12,130 bases of DNA, from NCBI GenBank assembly GCA_905612385.1, contig CAJQRR010000010.1, positions 1 to 12,130 of the forward strand, read 5' to 3'. This stretch comes from an uncultured Candidatus Pelagibacter sp. GTDB taxonomy: Bacteria; Pseudomonadota; Alphaproteobacteria; Pelagibacterales; Pelagibacteraceae. Numbering within the stretch: position 1 is the stretch's first letter; every line of letters begins with the position of its first letter. Below the pieces are notes generated by a model that was given only the letters and a program-made list of their open reading frames with translations, was not told where the DNA came from and did no database searches. Shown in pieces: positions 1 to 6,170 of the stretch. The position numbers were made by a program, and so were the translations under genes.

Positions 1-18
1 TGAATTTTGAATATAATG

Positions 19-49
19 TATGTGGCCACTAATTAAAAGTGGCCACATA
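19..49 (-). terminator. Perfect 12-bp hairpin after the solute-binding protein gene
   Basis: A perfect inverted repeat (TATGTGGCCACT / AGTGGCCACATA) with a 7-nt loop lies 9 bases past the stop codon of the binding-protein gene. The core GGCCAC is far richer in G+C than its surroundings. Downstream on the minus strand there is no clean U-run (CATTATATTC follows), whereas on the plus strand TTATTTTT follows. It could therefore be a terminator for either direction, or a 3' mRNA-stabilising stem between this gene and transport genes further left. The hairpin is certain; its role is inferred. Confidence 0.7.
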
Positions 50-58
50 AAGTTATTT

Positions 59-1594
59 TTATAACTTGTTGTCTTCCATTTTGACACCAACAGCATAATC
101 TTCTTGTACTGCTGATTTTCCAACTCTTTTGACAATTGCTTCCCACTCTTTAGCGACTTCATCTAACGCTTCTTGAGGTGATAGCTGTCCAGCTAAAGCC
201 TTAGAAGTTCCAGTTGCAACCGCACTAGTGAACTCAAATACACCACGTACTCTTAAAGGGAAAACTCTATTCTTACTTTTTTCCATATCTTTAAGTGTCT
301 TAGTATAACTTTTAGCAATATCTGCATCCCAACCCATTGTGTCTATATAAAGATTTGGATCAAAATCAGAGTTTTTAAATGGATTAACACCAAAATTACC
401 AATAGCTAAGTCAGCTTGGTGGTTTGCTCCGTTAGAAAAGAAACATAGATAGTCAAACGCCATCTCTTGTACTTTACTTTTCTTAGCAACACCTACTGCC
501 CAACCCCATACTATGTATGGTGCTTGATTATATTTGTTATCCCATTTGCCAGATACTCTATTCCAAACTTTATCTGCACCTGGAAGAGGAGCTGTACCTA
601 CTTTATTTTTTATAGGACTGTCGTCTTGCATCGCTGCAATAAAAGCATCATCCCATGAAAAACTAAACAAAGTTTGGCCACCACCAAATGATCCAATTTC
701 ATCACCTAGTCCAAAGTTAATTCCTCCTGGAGGAACATACTTGGTAGCTTCTACCCAGTCAGTTAAAGCTTCAACAAACCCTGGATTATTAATATTTGGT
801 TTCATAGTTTCTAAATCAAAAAAGAAACCACCTGGAGTTCTTGGATTTTTAGCATACGCCACTGATCTACTGAAAAAAGCTGCAAACATTAAGTCGTCTT
901 TTTTCATAACTTCAGCTGAACCGTATTCTTTTTCTCCATCTCCATCCCAATCCCAACCGTTAAAGTATTTGGCCATTTCGCCATATTCTTTCCAAGTTGT
1001 AGGAACTTTTAACTCTTTACCAGTATCTGCTTTGTATTTTTTTTGCATCTCAGGATTATCAATTACATCTTTTCTGTATTTTAGATAATGCCTGTCTCCA
1101 TCAACTGGATATTGATACATAGTTCCATCCCAAGAAGAAACACCCACATGAGATTTTGTTACATCTTTCATCTCTTTTGTGTTCATGTATTTTTTTGGAA
1201 CTGGTGCTAAGTATTGTCTCCAGTCATTTATAAAGTTAGAAAATCCAAATACGATATCGTATGGAGATTGACCAGCTTTAAAAGGAACCATAGCTTTTGC
1301 ATACAAATCACCTGCTGGTGTATGTGTTACATCAACTGTTGCACCTGTTAATTTAGCAAACTGTTCAGCATGAAGAGCTGTAGGCTGTCCAATTACTGGA
1401 ACTGCGTGCGTATTTATTTTAAGAGTTTTTCCTTTGTAGTTCTTTTTTGAAATTTTTTCATAAGAACAGTCACCAGAAATATCTCCTGTTGCCTTGATAT
1501 GCGGAAATTGATCGCTCCACTTATCTGCAAAAGCTGGACTAAATATCAGTACACCTGATATCATAGCACTTAAGCAAGTTTTTATTATTTTCAT
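59..1594 (-). CDS. ABC transporter periplasmic solute-binding protein (family 1, sugar/polyol type)
   Basis: This is a likely periplasmic receptor that captures a solute and delivers it to an inner-membrane ABC importer. The N-terminus is a typical Sec signal peptide: basic KIIK, a hydrophobic stretch to about residue 20, then AFA at 21-23 with cleavage expected before D24. The body resembles family 1 extracellular solute-binding proteins, the group that includes many sugar and polyol receptors. At 511 residues it is longer than the usual 400-450. Residues 215-220 read D-W-D-G-D-G, resembling an EF-hand/dockerin-type calcium loop. The start is supported by a good ribosome site (GAGAGG) 6-7 bases upstream. 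The gene lies 22 bp downstream of the alcohol dehydrogenase gene, which implies co-transcription and a substrate linked to alcohol oxidation. No permease or ATPase gene is visible in the window. The ligand cannot be named from sequence alone. Confidence 0.88.
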   Translation of the reverse strand: MKIIKTCLSAMISGVLIFSPAFADKWSDQFPHIKATGDISGDCSYEKISKKNYKGKTLKINTHAVPVIGQPTALHAEQFAKLTGATVDVTHTPAGDLYAKAMVPFKAGQSPYDIVFGFSNFINDWRQYLAPVPKKYMNTKEMKDVTKSHVGVSSWDGTMYQYPVDGDRHYLKYRKDVIDNPEMQKKYKADTGKELKVPTTWKEYGEMAKYFNGWDWDGDGEKEYGSAEVMKKDDLMFAAFFSRSVAYAKNPRTPGGFFFDLETMKPNINNPGFVEALTDWVEATKYVPPGGINFGLGDEIGSFGGGQTLFSFSWDDAFIAAMQDDSPIKNKVGTAPLPGADKVWNRVSGKWDNKYNQAPYIVWGWAVGVAKKSKVQEMAFDYLCFFSNGANHQADLAIGNFGVNPFKNSDFDPNLYIDTMGWDADIAKSYTKTLKDMEKSKNRVFPLRVRGVFEFTSAVATGTSKALAGQLSPQEALDEVAKEWEAIVKRVGKSAVQEDYAVGVKMEDNKL

Positions 1595-1598
1595 TTAT

Positions 1599-1605
1599 CC
1601 CTCTC
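1599..1605 (-). promoter_or_regulatory. Strong Shine-Dalgarno site of the solute-binding protein gene
   Basis: The minus strand reads GAGAGGGATAA before the ATG at 1594, giving a near-consensus GAGAGG ribosome site with good spacing. It is one of the clearest such sites in a window where most genes lack one. It fits high translation of an abundant periplasmic protein from the second position of a dicistronic message. Confidence 0.6.
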
Positions 1606-1616
1606 GTTATTTATTA

Positions 1617-2678
1617 TTATGGAACTAAAACGGCTCTTCCCTTAACTTTACCTTCGTTAAGATCATGAAGCGCTTTATTAGCATCGCCTAATTTATATTC
1701 TTGCATAGAAAGTGTAACTAACCCTTTGTTAGCTAACTCCATCAACTCATATAACTCAGACCACGTTCCTACTAAATTTCCAACTATTGTTTTTTCTGAA
1801 ATAATTACATCAACAGCTAAAACTCTGATTTCTTCACCATAACCAACAATATAATAATATCCACTACCTGCTGTCATTTTAATACCCATTGCTGTTGATC
1901 CTTTTTCACCAACAAAATCGATTACAGCTTCGCCACCTTTACCTTTGGTAAGCTCTAAAACTCTTTCAGTTTCATTACCATCAATTAAAACTCCCTCATC
2001 ACCACCAAGCGACATTGCATGCTTTAATGCTTCAGCAGATTTTTCAACGATAATAATATTTGCTGCACACATCGCTTTTAAACATTGAATTGCAATATGG
2101 CCAAGTCCACCAGCACCAATAATTACACAAGTCTGACCTGGTAATAAATGTCTAGTAGCTTTTTTAACAACTCTGTAAGCAGTTAATCCAGCATCAGAAA
2201 ATGGCGCAACATCTTTTGGTGCTAATATGGTAGGTAGTTTAATTAAATTACGCACACTTGTTTTAAGTAATTCTGCATACCCACCTTCTTTAATATTCAA
2301 ACCTGGAAATGCTCCATCTTCAGCATGTTGATCTAAACCTCTACGGCAGCTTAAACAAGTTCCATCAGTTCCTGAAATAATTGGGTGCAAAATAACTGGG
2401 TCACCTTTTTTAAATCCAACAACATCTTTTCCTACTTCTTCAACCCATCCAGCATTTTCATGACCCATAACCATAGGTAACAAATCTCCTTTAGGATCTT
2501 GAATATGTTCCCAAACACCTTCAATAATATGTAGGTCAGTTCTACAAACTCCTGCAGCACCAATTTTAACAATAACATCTGATGATTTTTCTAATTTTGG
2601 ATCTGGCATTTCTTGCTCAGTAACCCAAACCTTTTCATCCATCTTTGGATTATATTTATGTAAAACTTGTGCCTTCAT
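1617..2678 (-). CDS. Zinc-type NAD(P)-dependent alcohol dehydrogenase (MDR family)
   Basis: A medium-chain dehydrogenase/reductase of 353 residues, the normal length, expected to oxidise an alcohol to an aldehyde or ketone in the cytoplasm. Catalytic-zinc ligands are visible: C45 in GVCRTDLH, H73-E74 in GHE, and probably D162. The Rossmann motif GAGGLG is at 188-193, and E212 at the end of the second strand suggests NAD rather than NADP. The structural-zinc lobe is degenerate. Where relatives carry four cysteines, this protein has D105, C108 and C111, with H118-A119 at the fourth position. It is first in an operon with the ABC binding-protein gene, 22 bp away, and is divergent from the GAF/Fis regulator, which probably controls it. 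An AGAGAGAGAG ribosome site precedes the ATG. The family is certain; the substrate is unknown. Confidence 0.93.
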   Translation of the reverse strand: MKAQVLHKYNPKMDEKVWVTEQEMPDPKLEKSSDVIVKIGAAGVCRTDLHIIEGVWEHIQDPKGDLLPMVMGHENAGWVEEVGKDVVGFKKGDPVILHPIISGTDGTCLSCRRGLDQHAEDGAFPGLNIKEGGYAELLKTSVRNLIKLPTILAPKDVAPFSDAGLTAYRVVKKATRHLLPGQTCVIIGAGGLGHIAIQCLKAMCAANIIIVEKSAEALKHAMSLGGDEGVLIDGNETERVLELTKGKGGEAVIDFVGEKGSTAMGIKMTAGSGYYYIVGYGEEIRVLAVDVIISEKTIVGNLVGTWSELYELMELANKGLVTLSMQEYKLGDANKALHDLNEGKVKGRAVLVP

Positions 2679-2682
2679 ATTT

Positions 2683-2693
2683 TCTCTCTCTCT
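2683..2693 (-). promoter_or_regulatory. AG-repeat ribosome binding site of the alcohol dehydrogenase gene
   Basis: On the minus strand an uninterrupted AG dinucleotide run (AGAGAGAGAGA) ends 4 bases before the ATG at 2678. It contains several overlapping GAGAG registers able to pair with the 16S rRNA tail. As a short simple-sequence repeat it could vary in length and change spacing. Its role as ribosome site is inferred from position and composition. Confidence 0.45.
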
Positions 2694-2731
2694 AGTTTGT
2701 TAATTTTTGTATTAAGAAACCCTATCCAATA

Positions 2732-2759
2732 TGACTGATAACAGAGAGTCAATCAGACA
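2732..2759. promoter_or_regulatory. Candidate operator dyad (half-sites TGACTGAT and ATCAGACA)
   Basis: The half-sites CTGAT (2735-2739) and ATCAG (2752-2756) form a perfect inverted repeat around a 12-base spacer. After one mismatch each side, TG and CA extend it outward. The dyad overlaps the possible TTGACT -35 element on the minus strand, so a bound protein could act on the dehydrogenase promoter. The adjacent GAF/Fis regulator is the natural candidate. Short dyads arise by chance in AT-rich DNA, so support is weak. Confidence 0.3.
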
Positions 2760-2765
2760 AAAAAG

Positions 2766-2782
2766 TGTTCAGAAAGTTAACA
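2766..2782. promoter_or_regulatory. Candidate operator dyad TGTT-N9-AACA
   Basis: This 17-bp imperfect palindrome has outer TGTT and AACA arms and one further A/T pair inside. It lies between the first dyad and the regulator promoter, where a Fis-type dimer could sit. The evidence is symmetry and position only. Confidence 0.22.
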
Positions 2783-2835
2783 AAATACAACTTCTGGTTG
2801 GTTGTTGATTTTTTAATAAAGTCTTAAAATAAGAA

Positions 2836-3918
2836 ATGTCAAATTTAATATCTTTTGAAAAAGAATTCTCAGACCTTACTAAGAGAAGAGGTTTTTTGCC
2901 TTCTTTGATTGATAAAGATATTTCTGATAGTTGGAAAAGATGTATTTCAAGTGGACTAGATCCACTTGAAAATCCAAAAAGAACAATTCTTACTTCTAAA
3001 GAACTTGATGAGCTTAGAGAAAAAAATGAATATATCAGAAGACTGGTAAACCCTGAGCTTGAACTTTTGTATTCACAAATAGCTGGGACAAACTTTATGG
3101 TAGCATATTCTGACAGTACTGGATCTGTTATGGATACTATTTATGATAAAACCTGTCTTAAAACTGATGTTGGAAAAATTGTAATACCGGGATCAATTTG
3201 GAGAGAAGAAATTGGAGGTACAAATGGGTTGGGGCAAGTTGTTACTCTTAATAAAGACTCTATAGTTTCAGGTAAAGAACATTTTTTTGAATCACATGGA
3301 AAATTATCTTGTTTTGCAAGTCCCATACTAAATCATGAAGGGAAAACTATTGGTATAATAGATGCCTCTACAGATGTTCATTCAAGAGAACAACATACTT
3401 TGGCTCTAGTTAAACTTGCTACAAAAAGTATCGAAACAAAATTATTTTTAAATCAATTTAAAGATGAATTAATTTTATCATTTCATCCACGTCAAGAATA
3501 TTTAAGCACTAATAGTGTCGGTCTACTTGCGATTAATGGTGATGGATTTATTGTTGGCTCTAATTCAAATGCAAGAATTATGCTACATGGCCTCTTAACA
3601 ATAAAGAATGAAAAGTTTAATAATATTTTTATTACTTCATTTTCTTCAATTGCGAATGAAATTTTACAAAATAAAATAACAAAAATTTCTGATCATTTAG
3701 GTTCATCTGTTTTTATAATAAAAAGTCAAAATTTTAAGCAAAGAATACCCAAGGAAACAAAAGTAAAAAATCATGCATGTAATAAATGTAAAGGCTCAAA
3801 GTTTAAAGAAGATAGATGTACTTTAATTAAATCTACTTTTTTAGAAACTGGAAATATTAGTGCAGTTTCTAGGAAGCTTGGTGTTTCACGAACTACAATT
3901 TACAAACATTTAAAGTAA
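2836..3918 (+). CDS. GAF-domain Fis-type HTH regulator, AcoR-like but lacking the AAA+ domain
   Basis: A cytoplasmic transcription regulator of 360 residues. The N-terminal part matches AcoR-type activators: an SDSWKRC segment (30-36), then a GAF sensor domain at about 79-205 with the family signature WREEIGGTNG at 122-131. A PAS-like stretch follows at about 224-300 (VGLLAINGDGFIV). The C-terminus (about 328-360) is a Fis-type helix-turn-helix ending in SRTTIYKHLK. AcoR proteins normally carry a sigma-54-interacting AAA+ ATPase of about 240 residues between sensor and DNA-binding domain. It is absent here, replaced by a linker with H313, C315, C318 and C328. The reading frame is intact, so this is an architecture rather than a broken gene. 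It is divergent from the alcohol dehydrogenase operon and probably regulates it in response to a small ligand. It must act without sigma-54 ATPase activity. Confidence 0.87.
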   Translation: MSNLISFEKEFSDLTKRRGFLPSLIDKDISDSWKRCISSGLDPLENPKRTILTSKELDELREKNEYIRRLVNPELELLYSQIAGTNFMVAYSDSTGSVMDTIYDKTCLKTDVGKIVIPGSIWREEIGGTNGLGQVVTLNKDSIVSGKEHFFESHGKLSCFASPILNHEGKTIGIIDASTDVHSREQHTLALVKLATKSIETKLFLNQFKDELILSFHPRQEYLSTNSVGLLAINGDGFIVGSNSNARIMLHGLLTIKNEKFNNIFITSFSSIANEILQNKITKISDHLGSSVFIIKSQNFKQRIPKETKVKNHACNKCKGSKFKEDRCTLIKSTFLETGNISAVSRKLGVSRTTIYKHLK

Positions 3919-3920
3919 AA

Positions 3921-5138
3921 TTAATTTTTAGAATTTTTTATTAAGAAAAATAGGTAAGAAAAAAAAGAAGTTAATAAAAAAAATATCATAGCAAATCTAA
4001 AACCTGAAATTTCTGAAAAACCTAAGTTCATTGTTAAATCAATAATAACCCCAATAATCCATTGAAGTGCGAATGCCCCAATAAAAAGAAGTAAATTAAA
4101 CGAAGTTAGTGCTTTTCCAGCATTTGAAAGTGAAAAAGCCATTCCAACAGCTGGTTGACTTAAGGATAAAAATACCGAACTTACTGCAAAAAGTGCCCAA
4201 TGAAGTGCTCCAGCTTTTGGTCCTAGGTAAATTATAAAGGCTAATACTATTAAGTTTAGTGGTGCCCCAAATTTCAATAACCTTATTGCATCAGAGACAC
4301 TTTTAGAAAATTTTGGGACAAAGTATCCCCAAATTAAGAAGGAAAAAAGTAAGGAAAGATAAATAATAAATAAACCATTTGCACTTTCTTCTGGTGTATA
4401 CCCAGATACTTTAACCATCCACGGTCCTGCCCATAAAGTTTGAACAGCAAATAAGCCCCCATAATTAAAGATACCCATCGGTACTAAACTTTTAAAAAGT
4501 TTATTCTGCCAAACTTCTTTTAAAGAGCCATTGTCATCAGGTGTATTTTGAACGTTTGCTTTATTCCAGTTTGGAATAAAAATAACGATTAATACAATAC
4601 AAAGAATTGTTAATATTGCCAAAATTATAAATATCAACCTCCAACCTATTATTGGTAAAAAAAATTGAACTGGTAAACTAGATGATAACATTCCTATCGC
4701 GCCAGTCATTAACATCCATGAGTTTGCTCTCTGCTGAGTTTCATCTTGAAACCAAACTCTATAAGCAGTGAGTGGTCCCATCAAACAGGCTCCAACACCT
4801 ACTCCAATTAAAATTCTAGAAAGCAAAAGAGAGGTAAAATTTTGAGATAAAGAAAATGAAATCATGCCTACAATTGCAATTAATAAAAAGTAGGAAACTA
4901 TTTTTTTTGGTCCACTTTTATCTAACAAATATCCTAAAGGAATTTGGACAGATGCAAATCCTAAAAAATAACCACCTCCTAAAAGTCCTAAATTACCAGC
5001 TGACAAATTAAATTCTGATACAAGTTCTGGTGAAATAGTTGCAGTGATTGCTCTTAATAAATTTGAAATATAATACCCAAAAGCAAAAACTAAAAAAATA
5101 GTAACTGCTTTTTGTTTGGGCAAAACCATTTTATTCAT
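3921..5138 (-). CDS. Major facilitator superfamily transporter
   Basis: A 405-residue integral inner-membrane protein made almost wholly of hydrophobic segments, consistent with 12 transmembrane helices. MFS motif A is clear between helices 2 and 3 (G69-YLL-D73-K-S-G76-PKK). Helix 4 carries the motif-B-like SRILIGVGVGA with R108. It belongs to the broad MFS_1 group of secondary carriers, many of which move organic anions or sugars. The gene is 27 bp downstream of the D-2-hydroxyacid dehydrogenase gene on the same strand, so the two are probably co-transcribed. That makes a 2-hydroxy or 2-oxo acid a reasonable guess for the cargo. No obvious Shine-Dalgarno sequence precedes the ATG, and a second in-frame ATG at codon 4 is an alternative start. 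The gene ends 2 bp from the convergent regulator gene. Confidence 0.88.
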   Translation of the reverse strand: MNKMVLPKQKAVTIFLVFAFGYYISNLLRAITATISPELVSEFNLSAGNLGLLGGGYFLGFASVQIPLGYLLDKSGPKKIVSYFLLIAIVGMISFSLSQNFTSLLLSRILIGVGVGACLMGPLTAYRVWFQDETQQRANSWMLMTGAIGMLSSSLPVQFFLPIIGWRLIFIILAILTILCIVLIVIFIPNWNKANVQNTPDDNGSLKEVWQNKLFKSLVPMGIFNYGGLFAVQTLWAGPWMVKVSGYTPEESANGLFIIYLSLLFSFLIWGYFVPKFSKSVSDAIRLLKFGAPLNLIVLAFIIYLGPKAGALHWALFAVSSVFLSLSQPAVGMAFSLSNAGKALTSFNLLLFIGAFALQWIIGVIIDLTMNLGFSEISGFRFAMIFFLLTSFFSYLFFLIKNSKN

Positions 5139-5165
5139 AATTTAAATTTGGAACTTGTGATAAAG

Positions 5166-6119
5166 TTAATTTACTTTATTCTTACAATTTCCAGTTTTAA
5201 AAAACTCATTAATATTATCTACTGCCAAATCTCCCATAGCAGTTCTTGTTTGTTTTGTTGAACTTCCAAGGTGAGGTAAAATAAAAGCACTTTTGTGTTT
5301 TAAATAACCAGAGTTTAAGTTGGGTTCACCTTTGTAAACATCTAATCCAACTGCATAAATTTTTCTTCTGTCTAAAGCATCTAACATGGCCTCATCATCA
5401 ATCATATCTCCTCTTGCACTATTTGTAATTATTGCACCAGTTGGGAAGTATTCTAAAGTTTCTTTATTGATTATATTTATAGTCTCTTTTGTGGCTGGAC
5501 AGTTTATTGCTAAGATATCAGATACAGAAAATAAGCTTTTAATATTTTCATGATAAATCGCACCTTCTTCAAGTTCTGGAGTTAATTTAGATCTATTGTG
5601 ATAGTGAATTTCCATTCCAAAAGGTCTTGAAAGTTTTGCTACCGCTCTACCAATCCTTCCCATTCCCAAAATTCCTAATCTCGCTCCTGTTAATTGTTTA
5701 CCAATCAAAAAATCTGCTGACCATTTCCAGTCACTATTCTTTGCGTGCTCAATTCCCTCTGGAGCTCTTCTTGCAGCACCAAGTATTAAAAGCATTGCAA
5801 TCTCTGCTGTAGCATCTGTTAAAACATCAGGTGTGTTTGTAACTGCTATTCCTCTTTTTTTTGCTGCCTCCAAGTCTATATTTCCAAAGCCAACAGCAAA
5901 ATTAGAGATTACCTTGATACTATCTGGCAGTTTGTTGATTATATCTTCATCCATTTTTTCTGTTAGAGATGTTAAAATTGCATCACAACCTTGACTTAAT
6001 TCAATTAATTTTGACTGTGAATATAGTTCATCATTAGCATTAATATTTGCATCAAAGATTTTCGAGGCTTTTTCTTCACTTGCTTTTAGTAATCTTCTCG
6101 TAATTAATATTTTTTTCAT
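5166..6119 (-). CDS. D-2-hydroxyacid dehydrogenase (glyoxylate/hydroxypyruvate reductase-like)
   Basis: A cytoplasmic NAD(P)-dependent dehydrogenase of 317 residues, the normal size, interconverting 2-oxoacids and D-2-hydroxyacids. The N-terminal catalytic lobe contains NFAVGFGNID (73-82), the substrate-carboxylate loop. The nucleotide-binding domain has GMGRIG at 152-157. The next strand ends in HNRS (174-177); R176 and S177 there, instead of an acidic residue, favour NADP(H), as in glyoxylate/hydroxypyruvate reductases. The catalytic set is complete: R236 (SARGD), E265 (GEP) and H283 (LPHLGSS). It heads a likely two-gene operon with the MFS transporter. It is divergent across 51 bp from the FAD-dependent D-2-hydroxyacid oxidoreductase, so one gene may make and the other consume the same D-hydroxyacid. 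Glyoxylate or hydroxypyruvate is the favoured substrate by family, not proven. Confidence 0.92.
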   Translation of the reverse strand: MKKILITRRLLKASEEKASKIFDANINANDELYSQSKLIELSQGCDAILTSLTEKMDEDIINKLPDSIKVISNFAVGFGNIDLEAAKKRGIAVTNTPDVLTDATAEIAMLLILGAARRAPEGIEHAKNSDWKWSADFLIGKQLTGARLGILGMGRIGRAVAKLSRPFGMEIHYHNRSKLTPELEEGAIYHENIKSLFSVSDILAINCPATKETINIINKETLEYFPTGAIITNSARGDMIDDEAMLDALDRRKIYAVGLDVYKGEPNLNSGYLKHKSAFILPHLGSSTKQTRTAMGDLAVDNINEFFKTGNCKNKVN

Positions 6120-6170
6120 GTTTTAGACTATTTTTTTTTCTTATAAGATTGGTATACTATTTAAAAAAAA
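6120..6170. promoter_or_regulatory. Compact divergent promoter region
   Basis: These 51 bp must serve both flanking genes. On the plus strand an extended -10 element, TGGTATACT (TG at 6150-6151, TATACT at 6153-6158), would start transcription about 6 bases before the ATG at 6171, leaving an A-only leader. On the minus strand, CTTATAAG (6140-6147, self-complementary) supplies a TATAAG -10 for the dehydrogenase gene with a leader of about 16 bases. The two -10 elements are so close that polymerases would compete. Neither start has a good Shine-Dalgarno sequence. Confidence 0.5.

Larger units (their letters stand above)
2679..2835. promoter_or_regulatory. Divergent control region between alcohol dehydrogenase and regulator genes
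   Basis: This 157-bp gap holds the promoters of both flanking genes. For the regulator, TTGTTG (2802-2807) and TAAAAT (2825-2830) are 17 bp apart. Transcription would then begin almost at the ATG at 2836, giving a leaderless or nearly leaderless message. For the dehydrogenase, a minus-strand TTGACT (2752 to 2747) is a possible -35 element, but no convincing -10 follows at ideal spacing. Two imperfect dyads (2732-2759 and 2766-2782) are possible operators. No coding potential is seen here. Confidence 0.55.

Noticed and set aside
644..653. Hidden structure inside the solute-binding gene
   Set aside because: Listed with minimal interest only to record that the segment was examined; nothing beyond the coding signal was found.
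534..1088. A 184-codon open frame on the plus strand inside the solute-binding protein gene
   Set aside because: It lies wholly antisense to a gene with a clear signal peptide, family features and ribosome site. Its translation is rich in Ser/Pro/Leu runs without any recognisable domain, as expected from the reverse of a real gene.
2836..3918. The regulator as a pseudogene remnant of a full AcoR protein
   Set aside because: The frame is uninterrupted from sensor to HTH, the HTH is intact and ends properly at the stop, and a structured cysteine-bearing linker replaces the AAA+ domain rather than ragged remnants.
6131..6139. The T9 run as a terminator tail
   Set aside because: No GC stem precedes it on either strand, and it lies between two divergent genes, where promoters rather than terminators are expected.
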